This document shows, one piece after another, positions 23,995 through 31,864 of a DNA stretch of 55,533 bases. Each line of letters begins with the position of its first letter. Positions within the stretch are counted from its first letter, which is position 1. The DNA is from an uncultured Eubacteriales bacterium (GTDB taxonomy: Bacteria > Bacillota > Clostridia > Oscillospirales > Acutalibacteraceae), in the NCBI GenBank assembly GCA_934541115.1, contig CAKTDF010000015.1:1-55533 (forward strand), in the 5' to 3' direction. Under the pieces are notes generated by a model. It saw only the letters and a list, made by a program, of their open reading frames with translations, made no database searches and was not told where the DNA came from. The translations under genes and the position numbers were made by a program.

Positions 23995-25002
23995 TTAAAG
24001 TGAAAGCGACTTTGAAGCCGGCGTGTAGATTTTTGCAAAACCGGCAATGCTTGTGATTGCCGCGCGTTCAAGCTGGCGGTCAATGAGCTTGTCAAACTCG
24101 GTTGTAACCCCGCCCGCCTGAACAAGTTCAAGCGCACATGTGCTGTCAAGACCAATGAGCTTGTCTGCGGCAACAGCACCGCTCTTCATGAGCTTTGCGC
24201 CAAAAGGAGTCACAAGATTACCGGTTGAATGAAAATTGAGCCCCGCCGCCGCATCACGGAATTCAGAAAGCTTCAAAAGCTTTGCCATCATTGATGGTGA
24301 AGCAATCACGGCGTTGAGAGTATACGGATCAAAGCTGTTCCAAAAGTCAACAAGATCTCCGTAAACCAGCGAACCTTCGGCTGCGGTTTTTGTTTCTGTG
24401 ATGGGATTTGAGTTTCCGTCACCGTTCACAAGCACATCAACGGCATCCTTTAGTCTGCTTTTGGCAATGTAAGCGCCTATCTGGCGAAGAGTCACCGTGA
24501 AAAGATCAAGGCGCTGAAAACGGATAGCCTCATATGACGCAACGAGCATTCTGCCGCGCTTATGGAGTCTGACAAGGTTCTCCTGCGTTTTGATTTCGGT
24601 TTCGGGAATGAACGCACCCTCGCCAACAACCTTTAGCTGCTTTTCCTCCTCTCCGGGAACAGAGGTTATAGTTCTGTAGTCAAGGGCGTCAATATCCGTT
24701 GTGGTTGCAACGATATTGCTGAGAATGTCGTTTTCCTCCATGCCTTGTCTGACGGCACGGCTGATATATTCCGGAAAGAGCGCGGCACTGTCAGAGGTTT
24801 TAAAAAACTTTTCAACTCTGTCGCTGCCCCTGCCGCTGACGCGAATCGAAAAACGTTTAAGCTGTCGCTGATATGCGTCAAGACCTTCAAGCTCGGTTCC
24901 GATGTAGTTTTCTGAGGGATCAAGAGCTTCAAGTGCTTCGGTAAAACTCTTCCCCGTGGTATAAAGACCCTTTTCCAGTTTAATGTTTTCATAAATTGCC
25001 AT
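23995..25002 (-). CDS. Phage major capsid protein (HK97-fold type)
   Basis: 335 residues. The order of elements fits an HK97-like major capsid: an N-terminal helical arm, then 'AALFPEYISRAVRQG', a 'IDALDYRTITSVPGEEEKQ' loop region, the spine-helix-like 'ARLHKRGRMLVASYEAI' part ('LVRLHKRGRMLVASYEAI'), and 'VDVLVNGDGNSNPI'. It is preceded by a decoration-like and a protease-like gene, the standard order of head modules. The ORF is open and has an AGGAGG site. Confidence 0.82.
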   Translation of the reverse strand: MAIYENIKLEKGLYTTGKSFTEALEALDPSENYIGTELEGLDAYQRQLKRFSIRVSGRGSDRVEKFFKTSDSAALFPEYISRAVRQGMEENDILSNIVATTTDIDALDYRTITSVPGEEEKQLKVVGEGAFIPETEIKTQENLVRLHKRGRMLVASYEAIRFQRLDLFTVTLRQIGAYIAKSRLKDAVDVLVNGDGNSNPITETKTAAEGSLVYGDLVDFWNSFDPYTLNAVIASPSMMAKLLKLSEFRDAAAGLNFHSTGNLVTPFGAKLMKSGAVAADKLIGLDSTCALELVQAGGVTTEFDKLIDRQLERAAITSIAGFAKIYTPASKSLSL

Positions 25003-25014
25003 ATTTTTTCCTCC

Positions 25015-25359
25015 TTAGTTAAGAATAATTCCTACTGTTTTTGCTGTTGTGTCAACGTCTGTCACAAGCAGAGTCCTGCCGCCGCTCGTAACCGTTTTAA
25101 CGCCTGCGTCTCCGTCTGCCGCCAGAGCAACATATCCGACCGCAGGAGCCGTACCGCTGTAAGGCATCGTGCAGTGACCGTAAAGTCTTACTGTTGCATA
25201 TCCGCCCGAAGCATCCGTGCAAACTCCGCAAAAGACTGCGCCTGCCGCAGCCGGAGAAACCGAAAGGTTGCCGCTCAAAGCAACAACGTCGCCTTTTTTG
25301 GCCGATGATGTCAAAAATGTTGCCTCTTTTGAATTGAATGAATTAAGTGAAACGTTCAT
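25015..25359 (-). CDS. Phage capsid decoration-like protein
   Basis: 114 residues, beta-rich, Gly/Ala/Thr-rich: 'KKGDVVALSGNLSVSPAAAG', 'YATVRLYGHCTMPYSG', 'GGRTLLVTDVDTTAKTVGI'. This is the size and composition of small head-decoration/DUF2190-like proteins, usually found between protease and major capsid genes, as here. Strong AGGAGG start; 12 bases separate it from the capsid gene. Confidence 0.65.
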   Translation of the reverse strand: MNVSLNSFNSKEATFLTSSAKKGDVVALSGNLSVSPAAAGAVFCGVCTDASGGYATVRLYGHCTMPYSGTAPAVGYVALAADGDAGVKTVTSGGRTLLVTDVDTTAKTVGIILN

Positions 25360-25370
25360 GCTTTTCCTCC

Positions 25371-26324
25371 TTAAATTTTAAATGCTTTGTTATCCGTCTG
25401 TGTTTTTGCCGCCGTAAATCCAAGCTGTACCTCACCCGGGAACGCTTGCGCCGCCTGTTCTTTGAGCTGCGATGAAAGCTTTTTGAGTTCATCTGCGTTC
25501 AGCGACTCACAGCAGCGCACAAATGATTTGCAGTCTACCTTTGGCATGGCAATGTGCGCATACCTGCCGATATCCGACAAAAGGCTCTTGCGATATTCCC
25601 GGGCGTCCTGCGCAAGAATTTCAAGTGACTCTATAAAGGCTTTTATTTCTTTTGCCTGAGCAGCCGAAAGGTTTACGCCGCCGGTTGAGCTTTTAATAAT
25701 TTCAATGGGATTCTCCGTACAATACCTCTCCTTTTCAAAGTTTTTTGTAACGCCTGCCGCACGCTGAGCCGGAACGGCAACAAACGACCATTCATATGCG
25801 TCCGTCGGTTCCGAAAGCTCTGCAAAGCAAAGCTTTCCGTTGTAGCTTTTTCCGCGCAGGTGCTCACAGCCGCATTTTTTCATGTCTGCGCCGCAAACCG
25901 AACATTTTGCTTTGGCAACCGCACAGCTGACGCTGACTTCTTTTTTGATTCCACCCTCAATTTCACTTATCAGTGCTTCATTTTCTTTGGTTCTGACCAT
26001 ATAGGCTTTTGCTTTGAGCGCGCAATAGCTTTCGCCGGTTGCAGTCTTTTTTGATGTGCTCTTTTCAACCCACGTTTTAAAAATTCGTGCGGTCTGGAAG
26101 GTGCTTTTTGCATTGTGGTCAAAAATTCCGGTCTTGCCCTCAAAAAGCGGTGCAAGCGAGTGGAGCGCCTTGGCTGAAAAGCGCTCAAAATCTCTGTCAA
26201 TTTCGTTGTCGCAAAGTGTGACGGGAAAAACGTATACTTCCTCCCCCGTCAGTTTTTTGCGTGAAAATCTGTTGATGGCAACAAGTTCATCATCTGTTAT
26301 CTGACGTTTGTGTTCATTTTCCAT
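25371..26324 (-). CDS. Phage prohead protease-like / scaffold protein
   Basis: 317 residues from ATG 26324, with TTGGAGG upstream; it overlaps the portal stop by 11 bases. The N-terminal ~200 residues ('YVFPVTLCDNEIDRDFERF', 'FEGKTGIFDHNAKSTF', 'SYCALKAKAYMVRTKENEAL', 'SEPTDAYEWSFVAVPAQ') resemble caudoviral prohead proteases. The His in 'DHNAK' and a Ser in 'KKEVSVSCAV' are catalytic candidates. A Cys-rich insert 'CSVCGADMKKCGCEH' looks like a zinc knuckle and is unusual for this family. The C-terminal ~100 residues are helical and may be a scaffold. Confidence 0.7.
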   Translation of the reverse strand: MENEHKRQITDDELVAINRFSRKKLTGEEVYVFPVTLCDNEIDRDFERFSAKALHSLAPLFEGKTGIFDHNAKSTFQTARIFKTWVEKSTSKKTATGESYCALKAKAYMVRTKENEALISEIEGGIKKEVSVSCAVAKAKCSVCGADMKKCGCEHLRGKSYNGKLCFAELSEPTDAYEWSFVAVPAQRAAGVTKNFEKERYCTENPIEIIKSSTGGVNLSAAQAKEIKAFIESLEILAQDAREYRKSLLSDIGRYAHIAMPKVDCKSFVRCCESLNADELKKLSSQLKEQAAQAFPGEVQLGFTAAKTQTDNKAFKI

Positions 26325-27468
26325 CGGTTTTTCCTCCAATCTCGCCGAGTATTTTTTTGCTTTGCGCCGTGTAATAAGCGCTCCTTGAAAGCTCTGTAAC
26401 ATCCTGCAGCGTTATGTCGTCCCAGTCAACAGAAAAATCGCAGTCAAAGCCGGAAAGCATAAGATATGTTTTACATATTTTGCGGATAACAGGTTCAAGC
26501 TCGCGGCGATAGGACTCGATCTCGCTTGTAAGTATGTCTGCCTGCTGAGATGACATACGCTCTGTTGTTGACCATGACAAACCGAGCAAAAACGGAGGAA
26601 TGCCCATTTTTGCAACGATCTGTTCAAGAATCTGACGCACCGGAACCTCACTTTCAAGAATCTGGTTGTCTGCGCCTATCGCCTTGATCTCAACATCTCC
26701 CACTGCAACAAAATCCTTGACCGGACCGCTTTTTTCCATGGCTTTGCTCCATTCGGCAGCCACTTGCATAGCCCTTTCCTTGGCATAAGCTTTGTCAATG
26801 CGATCGTCCTGCGGCTTATATGTTACGGCAAAACGCACATTGCCCACGCGTTCCCAGTTGAGCCCTATCGTATTGAAAATTTTCAGCAGAATGTCGCTCA
26901 CAAACGGCAGTCCTTTGAGCAGCGAGGTTCCGTAAAGCTTGCCCGGCTCCGGGTTGCGAACGCTTTTGAGAATAAGCTGCGGATACTTGACAGGAACAAA
27001 CACGCCTTTTTCGTTCTGTGCGCAAACAACAACGTCAAGCGCATTCTTCCCCTGCGAAAGCGAAACACTTCTGAGGTCGGCGTTATAAAGGCTTTTAAAT
27101 TCAAACCCGCTCACAACCATCTCTCCAACAGCGGTTCCATAAATCAGAAACTGTTCAAAAAACGTTGAAACGAATGCTCCTATCCCTCTTCGCGTTCCGC
27201 CCACGTCAACGTCATTCAAAAAGCGGCGCAGGCTCTGCTCCGCCTTTTTGTCGCCGCAACGAACCTCAAAGCCTCCGAGCAGGCGCACCAGCTTTTGAAT
27301 TGACGCGTCAATAATCGGAACAGCCTCTCGCAGCGAACGGTACAGCTCGGCGTCCGGTGCGCAAAACGGACTGTATGAAGAAAGCGGCAAAAACGGGTGA
27401 CCGCTTTTTCCTGTCTGCGGCGCTGCAACAACGCTTTCAGAAAAGTCTTTGCCTTTTCTTTTTTTCAA
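26314..27468 (-). CDS. Phage portal protein
   Basis: 384 residues. Portal-type features: 'IIDASIQKLVRLLGGFEVR', an 'NPEPGKLYGTSLLKGL' block in the region where portals have a conserved 'G.S.L' turn, and 'AKMGIPPFLLGLSWSTTERM' near residue 300, where portals have 'G(I/V)P..LLG'. The latter is a strong family mark. It is shorter than typical SPP1-type portals. The dodecameric ring would form the DNA entry vertex together with terminase. It lies 21 bases after the TerL gene. Confidence 0.85.
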   Translation of the reverse strand: MKKRKGKDFSESVVAAPQTGKSGHPFLPLSSYSPFCAPDAELYRSLREAVPIIDASIQKLVRLLGGFEVRCGDKKAEQSLRRFLNDVDVGGTRRGIGAFVSTFFEQFLIYGTAVGEMVVSGFEFKSLYNADLRSVSLSQGKNALDVVVCAQNEKGVFVPVKYPQLILKSVRNPEPGKLYGTSLLKGLPFVSDILLKIFNTIGLNWERVGNVRFAVTYKPQDDRIDKAYAKERAMQVAAEWSKAMEKSGPVKDFVAVGDVEIKAIGADNQILESEVPVRQILEQIVAKMGIPPFLLGLSWSTTERMSSQQADILTSEIESYRRELEPVIRKICKTYLMLSGFDCDFSVDWDDITLQDVTELSRSAYYTAQSKKILGEIGGKTDGK

Positions 27469-27489
27469 TCTATCTCTCCTTTCGGTGTT

Positions 27490-28749
27490 TTATCTGTCAG
27501 CCGCAATGGCAAAAAAGCCGTCATCTTTTTCTTCCAATGCAGTTGAAACAAAGTATCGTATATCGTCCATTGCATGGTCGTTTTCCTTTTTGGGTGTGTC
27601 TTTTGCGCTGCCCTCTTCCCACCGATAAAGTGAAAACTCTCTGAGCGTTGCGCTGCAATTCGGAGAAATGTATATTTTTCCCTGTCTCAGCGCCTCATGA
27701 ACTCGGCGTATTCCGTTAGCAACGTCGTTTTTTGCTTTAAGCACCCTGAATTTTCCGTGGCGTCTTATGCACTCAATGAAGCTTGCAGCCGAAGGGTCAA
27801 CAATAACTGCAGAGATAGCCCTCTCCCCTGCAAGCTTTTCAAGCTCGCTGTAATACTCCTCATCGGTCTTTTGCCTGCCCTCTCTGCGCGAGGAATAGTA
27901 GTACTCTTTCGCGCGGTACCAAACTGAGCCGTATCTTGACCAAAGACCTATCGACATCGGATTGACGGTTCCGTAGTCGCAGGATATACAGTGCTCCTGC
28001 GCAGGAACATCAGGAGGTGCTTTAGTATACTTCCCGCTTGCAGCCTCCGGATAAACAAGTCCGTCTGCCGCAACCCACTTGCCAAGCACAAAACGCTCAT
28101 AAAAGCTGCCGCTGTAAAGCGCTTCATAGCGTTTTATCACCTTTTCAGAAAGCGAGGGATTATCTCTCATAAGAAAATGAAGATGCAGACAGTTTTTCTC
28201 CTTTGCCTTTTTGATCCATTCCTCATAAAACCAATGCAGTGGATTTTCCGGGTTGCAGTTGAACCAAAATTTTGCGCCCGCCGGAGAACAGCGTGCCAGT
28301 GCCTGCTCAACAAATGAGCGCGGCATCAACGCAACCTCGTCAAAAAACACACCGCACAGCGTCATTCCCTGAATCAGTGCCGCCGAAGATTCATCACGCC
28401 CGCCAAAAAGGTAAAAACGGTTGACAGTTTTTCCGAGTGAAATTTCAATGAGGTTTTTTGAAGCTTTTTCACGGCAGACAAAACCCAGCGACGAAAGAAC
28501 GGGCAGCAACGGCGTTATGACGTTCCTTTTGAGCGAAGTAATCGTTTTTCCGCAAAGTGCAAAGGAGGAATCGTGAAAACAAGCACTTGCCCATGCAACG
28601 AAGGAAAGTGACATACAGCTTGTTTTTCCGCTTCTCACCGCGCCGTCGCAGATGATTCCGTCATACAAAGCATCCGGCGAATTTTTGTTCCACCACGTGA
28701 GAGCAGCGAGCTGCTTTTGAGAGAATGAGGTGAAGCCGCAATTATTCAT
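27490..28749 (-). CDS. Phage terminase large subunit (PBSX-like)
   Basis: 419 residues. ATPase: Walker A 'DGAVRSGKTSC' at about 36-46 and Walker B 'GVFFDEVALM' at about 132-141. Nuclease domain: 'CISCDYGTVNPMSIGLW' with the first catalytic Asp, 'SAVIVDPSAASFIE', and the last acidic motif in 'KENDHAMDDIRYF'. All the motifs needed for ATP-driven packaging and DNA cutting appear intact. It belongs to the PBSX/Terminase_3 family and is unlike the fragment at 573-753. It overlaps the small subunit gene by eight bases. Confidence 0.92.
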   Translation of the reverse strand: MNNCGFTSFSQKQLAALTWWNKNSPDALYDGIICDGAVRSGKTSCMSLSFVAWASACFHDSSFALCGKTITSLKRNVITPLLPVLSSLGFVCREKASKNLIEISLGKTVNRFYLFGGRDESSAALIQGMTLCGVFFDEVALMPRSFVEQALARCSPAGAKFWFNCNPENPLHWFYEEWIKKAKEKNCLHLHFLMRDNPSLSEKVIKRYEALYSGSFYERFVLGKWVAADGLVYPEAASGKYTKAPPDVPAQEHCISCDYGTVNPMSIGLWSRYGSVWYRAKEYYYSSRREGRQKTDEEYYSELEKLAGERAISAVIVDPSAASFIECIRRHGKFRVLKAKNDVANGIRRVHEALRQGKIYISPNCSATLREFSLYRWEEGSAKDTPKKENDHAMDDIRYFVSTALEEKDDGFFAIAADR

Positions 28750-29224
28750 TCGCGTTCTCCCTCAGCGCCTCGGCGCCCTTTTCAATCGCGGAATAGAAAG
28801 TTCTGACATCTGTGCCTACATCGGAAAGACAAAGACTTTCAAGCTTTTCAAGAGCTTTGAGTCGGTCAAAAAACTTGATTTCAATTCCGCCGCCCTTTTG
28901 TCTTTTAATTTCAGAGACCGAAAACAGGTCAAGCTTTTCAATCTCCTCGGCTGCAATTCCGTCGTCAAAAAGCAGCCTCACAGCGTCTGCAACACAACCG
29001 AATGCAAGGCGGTAATACCCCGCTTGAATGTCTTCGCTGCGTTTTTTTGCCTTTTCGTCCGTACTTTTGATAAAAGCAAGAATGTCCTTTCTTCTGAGCA
29101 GCCTTGCCGCGCTTTTCTGCGGTGAGCGATAGCCGCTTTTGGCTGCCGCCTCACGACCGTTGCGGTCAAGGCAGTAATAAGTGCAAAAAAGCTGTTCTTT
29201 TGCCGTCAGTTCTTTTTTCTTCAT
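28742..29224 (-). CDS. Phage terminase small subunit
   Basis: 160 residues from ATG 29224, with GGAAGG upstream; the frame extends to 29281 but without a site. N-terminal HTH: 'TAKEQLFCTYYCLDRNGREA' then 'AAKSGYRSPQKSAARLL', the Terminase_2 family signature that recognises the packaging site. It is the first gene of the capsid operon. Upstream on the same strand lies a leader of about 130 bases and then a terminator (29358-29384). Confidence 0.88.
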   Translation of the reverse strand: MKKKELTAKEQLFCTYYCLDRNGREAAAKSGYRSPQKSAARLLRRKDILAFIKSTDEKAKKRSEDIQAGYYRLAFGCVADAVRLLFDDGIAAEEIEKLDLFSVSEIKRQKGGGIEIKFFDRLKALEKLESLCLSDVGTDVRTFYSAIEKGAEALRENANE

Positions 29225-29357
29225 TGAGTCATCCTTCCGTTTTGTATTTAGAACACCTCCGACCTGTGTCTGAAAGAACAAAGCTCCGATGTATAGCTGT
29301 CTGACCGCCTCAGCTTACGTGAGCTTAAATCCTTTCACATATACCTCCAAAAACAGG

Positions 29358-29384
29358 AAAAGTCGCATAAAAAACGCGACTTTT
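29358..29384. terminator. Terminator upstream of the capsid operon
   Basis: AAAAGTCGC / GCGACTTTT, a 9-bp stem followed by T runs in both directions. It isolates the terminase operon from the small peptide genes. Between 29225 and 29357 I see only the capsid-operon leader, including GGAGG next to a 7-codon GTG ORF (about 29318-29341) that could be chance. Confidence 0.75.
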
Positions 29385-29461
29385 TGCATCAAATTTGATT
29401 TCTTTAATTTTTCTTAATTTTCAAAGTTGTTTATACGTCATAATTGGAATAATAACAAAAA

Positions 29462-29496
29462 CTGCCGCATTCAAACCCAAAGTCTGAATGCGGCAG
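29462..29496 (-). terminator. Strong hairpin terminator
   Basis: CTGCCGCATTCA / TGAATGCGGCAG, a perfect 12-bp stem with an 11-base loop. On the minus strand TTTTTGTTATT follows. It is a second terminator behind the 33-residue peptide gene. Confidence 0.85.
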
Positions 29497-29526
29497 CCTA
29501 AAAACAGCGCAAAACCAAAAAGAAAA

Positions 29527-29546
29527 GAGCCTCCCAAAGGAGACTC
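29527..29546 (-). terminator. Terminator of the 33-residue peptide gene
   Basis: GAGTCTCC / GGAGGCTC (minus strand, one G-U pair) with a 4-base loop, followed by TTTTCTTTTTGG. It lies 47 bases after the peptide stop. Confidence 0.7.
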
Positions 29547-29592
29547 TCTCTCATTTAACCTTAATTAAACTTAAATGTTAGTTTGCATTAAC

Positions 29593-29694
29593 TTATGCAA
29601 AAAGGCCCTTGAACCATGCATAGAAAGCATCGCCGAATGCTACGATTTCGCTCCAATACTTCTTGCAGAAATCAAAAAATACGTTGCTCTTCAT
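29593..29694 (-). CDS. Small amphipathic peptide A (33 aa)
   Basis: 33 residues from ATG 29694 with an excellent GGAGG site eight to ten bases upstream. It has no signal peptide. It is rich in aromatics (six Phe, two Trp, two Tyr): 'VFFDFCKKYWSEIVAFGDAF' then 'YAWFKGLFA', a pattern that would make one amphipathic helix. The hairpin terminators downstream and the gap upstream show a separate small transcription unit. Possible roles are leaderless bacteriocin, PSM-like or type I toxin-like peptide; none is proved. Confidence 0.65.
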   Translation of the reverse strand: MKSNVFFDFCKKYWSEIVAFGDAFYAWFKGLFA

Positions 29695-29824
29695 TTAGTG
29701 TGTCCTCCTTCTCAAATAATTGTTATCGGGTCTCCCCCTCTAACTGGAAATATTATAGTACATAGTTAAAATTATGTCAACAGTTAATTCAAAAAAAATT
29801 CATTTTTAATTTTTCTGAAAATTT

Positions 29825-29849
29825 GCTCCCCGGCAGCACACCGAGGAGC
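29825..29849 (-). terminator. Terminator of the 40-residue peptide gene
   Basis: GCTCCTCGG / CCGGGGAGC (minus strand, one G-U pair) with a 7-base loop, followed by AAATTTTC. It starts 15 bases after the peptide stop. Confidence 0.65.
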
Positions 29850-29863
29850 AGAAAAATCAAAAC

Positions 29864-29986
29864 TTATGCGTTTTCTTCTGTGGTCTCGTCGTCCTTACCG
29901 AAGAGGGGCTTAAGGAAAGCAAAAATCTCCTTGAGAAGCTCAAAACCCTTTTTGAAGCCTTCAATGATATCACCGATAGTAAGCAT
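29864..29986 (-). CDS. Small amphipathic peptide B (40 aa)
   Basis: 40 residues from ATG 29986, with AAGGAGG eight bases upstream. The first 30 residues ('LTIGDIIEGFKKGFELLKEI', then 'FAFLKPLFG') form a clear amphipathic helix with hydrophobic residues every three to four positions; the last ten are acidic. No signal peptide, no Cys. It is followed by its own terminator and then by peptide gene A. It resembles the delta-lysin/PSM or leaderless bacteriocin style in size and charge layout. I know of no named family. Confidence 0.7.
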   Translation of the reverse strand: MLTIGDIIEGFKKGFELLKEIFAFLKPLFGKDDETTEENA

Positions 29987-30149
29987 GGCATGTTCCTCCT
30001 TATATTACTCACCGAAGTTATCCGGCTGTTACTTCGCTTTTATGATAACACGGCAAACACAAAAAATCAAGAGAAAATGAACAAATTGTTGCATTATCTT
30101 TTCAAAAAGCAAAGGACCGCGTTGGCGGTCCTTTAAAAAATTATTTGCT

Positions 30150-31703
30150 TTACTGCTCTGGAATGATCTCGGGAGCAATACCCTCAAGCTCGTCCTCGCT
30201 GCGCTTTTCGCGAACAAACGCATAGATAGGCTCAAGCTTTTCCTTAGTGAGCGGATAACCGAACTTCATGAGCAGCCAAACACCGGTGTAAACCACAGCC
30301 GGAATGATCGTGCAGATGAACATGAGCTTTTCGCTGACTCCGGGAATAAAGCCCTTGTCTCCCATGGTCTTGCCGTCATAATGCGCCCAGCCCTGAAGGA
30401 GGAACATTCCGCTCGCGTCGGCAATCGTCTGACCAAGCTTTCTTGAGAAAGTATATACTGCGTAGACTGCACTTTCGCTGCGCTGACCCGTAACATATTC
30501 CTGATAGTCAATAACATCCATAACGACCGCCCAGCAGGTAAGGCTGACGAACGTGTAACCAAAACCGATAAGCATGAGCGCCGCCATGAAGATCCATGCC
30601 GGGAATCTTCCGGTTGACGGGCTTATCATGTTGATAATTTTATCGTTGTTTGCGCAAACGGCAAGCAGAACCGCAGTAATCGCGGCAATGATCGAGGTGT
30701 TTCCGCAAAGCTCTTTTTTGCCGTACTTTGCAACAAGCTTCGGCATAAAGAGAATGAGAACGACCATCGGAAGATAGTTACAGATTGTTCCGACGGTTGC
30801 AAGGTCTGTGTCAACAAAATAGTTCTTGTAAAGATAAGTATTGAACGAGTTAAACTGAAGCTGACCACTGATGAGAAGACCGGCAAGAGCAACAGTGATG
30901 AACGGACGGGACTTAAACATTCCGCCGTAAACAACCTTGAAATCAACCTTTGATTCCGGGGCAGACTCAACTCTTTCCTTTGTGGTGTGATAGCTCCAAA
31001 GATAGAAAATGATTGAAAGAACGCCCATTGCAAGGCCGAAGAAGAACATTCTGTTTCCGTCCGCTTCTTTGACCGGCTTACCAAAACGGTCAAATTCTCC
31101 GGTCTTAACAAAAATGAGCATCGGAGCAAGGAGCGAAACAACGCCGCCGCCAACGCCGGAGCCGATTGAACGGAAGGTTGAAAGGAGAGTTCTGCCTTTG
31201 GGGTCATCGGTAATAACGGATGCGAGCGAGCCAAACGGAATGTTCATTCCGGTATACATCATTCCGTAGAATATGTATGTGATATAACAAATTAAAAGCA
31301 GCCAGCCGGAGCCTTGAGGCAGGCTTTTTCCGCCGATTGTTATTTGATTCCACGGAACAAAGCAAAGAATCGTTGCAATTCCGAGGGGAAGACTTACCGT
31401 TTTGAGATACGGTCTGTATTTTCCGTCGGGTCTCGGTTTTTTTCTTTCAACCATAACGCCCCAAATCGGGTCGTTGATGCAGTCCCAAAGGCGGGTAACA
31501 ATAAGCATTATTCCGCCCTTGATAGCTTCAATGCCGAAAACGTCGGTCATGAGGACTTTGAGATAGCTTGAAATATAGGTCAGGTTGAACAGGTTCGCCG
31601 CGTCACCGAGCATGTAGCCGGAGGCTTCCTTAATGCCGATTTTATTCGGATGCTCGGTTTCCGGAGTTTCGGCAGCAGAAACGGCTTTTGATTTTTTTGC
31701 CAT
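30150..31703 (-). CDS. GPH-family sugar:cation symporter (MFS)
   Basis: 517 residues, twelve membrane segments, with 'LWDCINDPIWGVMVERKKPR' early on, the signature loop of glycoside-pentoside-hexuronide symporters (MelB, XynB-type). The start has AAGGAG. It should import a glycoside or pentoside with Na+ or H+. It is one of two such genes in tandem; no glycosidase is adjacent, so the sugar cannot be deduced from context. Confidence 0.9.
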   Translation of the reverse strand: MAKKSKAVSAAETPETEHPNKIGIKEASGYMLGDAANLFNLTYISSYLKVLMTDVFGIEAIKGGIMLIVTRLWDCINDPIWGVMVERKKPRPDGKYRPYLKTVSLPLGIATILCFVPWNQITIGGKSLPQGSGWLLLICYITYIFYGMMYTGMNIPFGSLASVITDDPKGRTLLSTFRSIGSGVGGGVVSLLAPMLIFVKTGEFDRFGKPVKEADGNRMFFFGLAMGVLSIIFYLWSYHTTKERVESAPESKVDFKVVYGGMFKSRPFITVALAGLLISGQLQFNSFNTYLYKNYFVDTDLATVGTICNYLPMVVLILFMPKLVAKYGKKELCGNTSIIAAITAVLLAVCANNDKIINMISPSTGRFPAWIFMAALMLIGFGYTFVSLTCWAVVMDVIDYQEYVTGQRSESAVYAVYTFSRKLGQTIADASGMFLLQGWAHYDGKTMGDKGFIPGVSEKLMFICTIIPAVVYTGVWLLMKFGYPLTKEKLEPIYAFVREKRSEDELEGIAPEIIPEQ

Positions 31704-31742
31704 TTTCTTCTCTCCTTTTAAAAGGTAATGTAAAAGAATGAG

Positions 31743-31771
31743 AGCCGAACCGGTTGAAAAACAGTTCGGCT
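31743..31771 (-). terminator. Probable terminator between the two symporter genes
   Basis: AGCCGAAC / GTTCGGCT stem with a 13-base loop, between the stop at 31865 and the start at 31703. The minus-strand tail (CTCATTCTTTTAC) is only partly T-rich. Confidence 0.5.
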
Positions 31772-31864
31772 TTCACCCACTTTGTCAAGTGTAACATTTT
31801 TGTCGGCGATTTACAAGACTTTTTCCGCAATTTTCACCGACATTTGTCACAATTTTAATTGAGA

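Noticed and set aside
29225..29281. An N-terminal extension of the terminase small subunit
   Set aside because: The frame is open but lacks a start signal; the ATG at 29224 has a clear ribosome binding site and begins the conserved domain.
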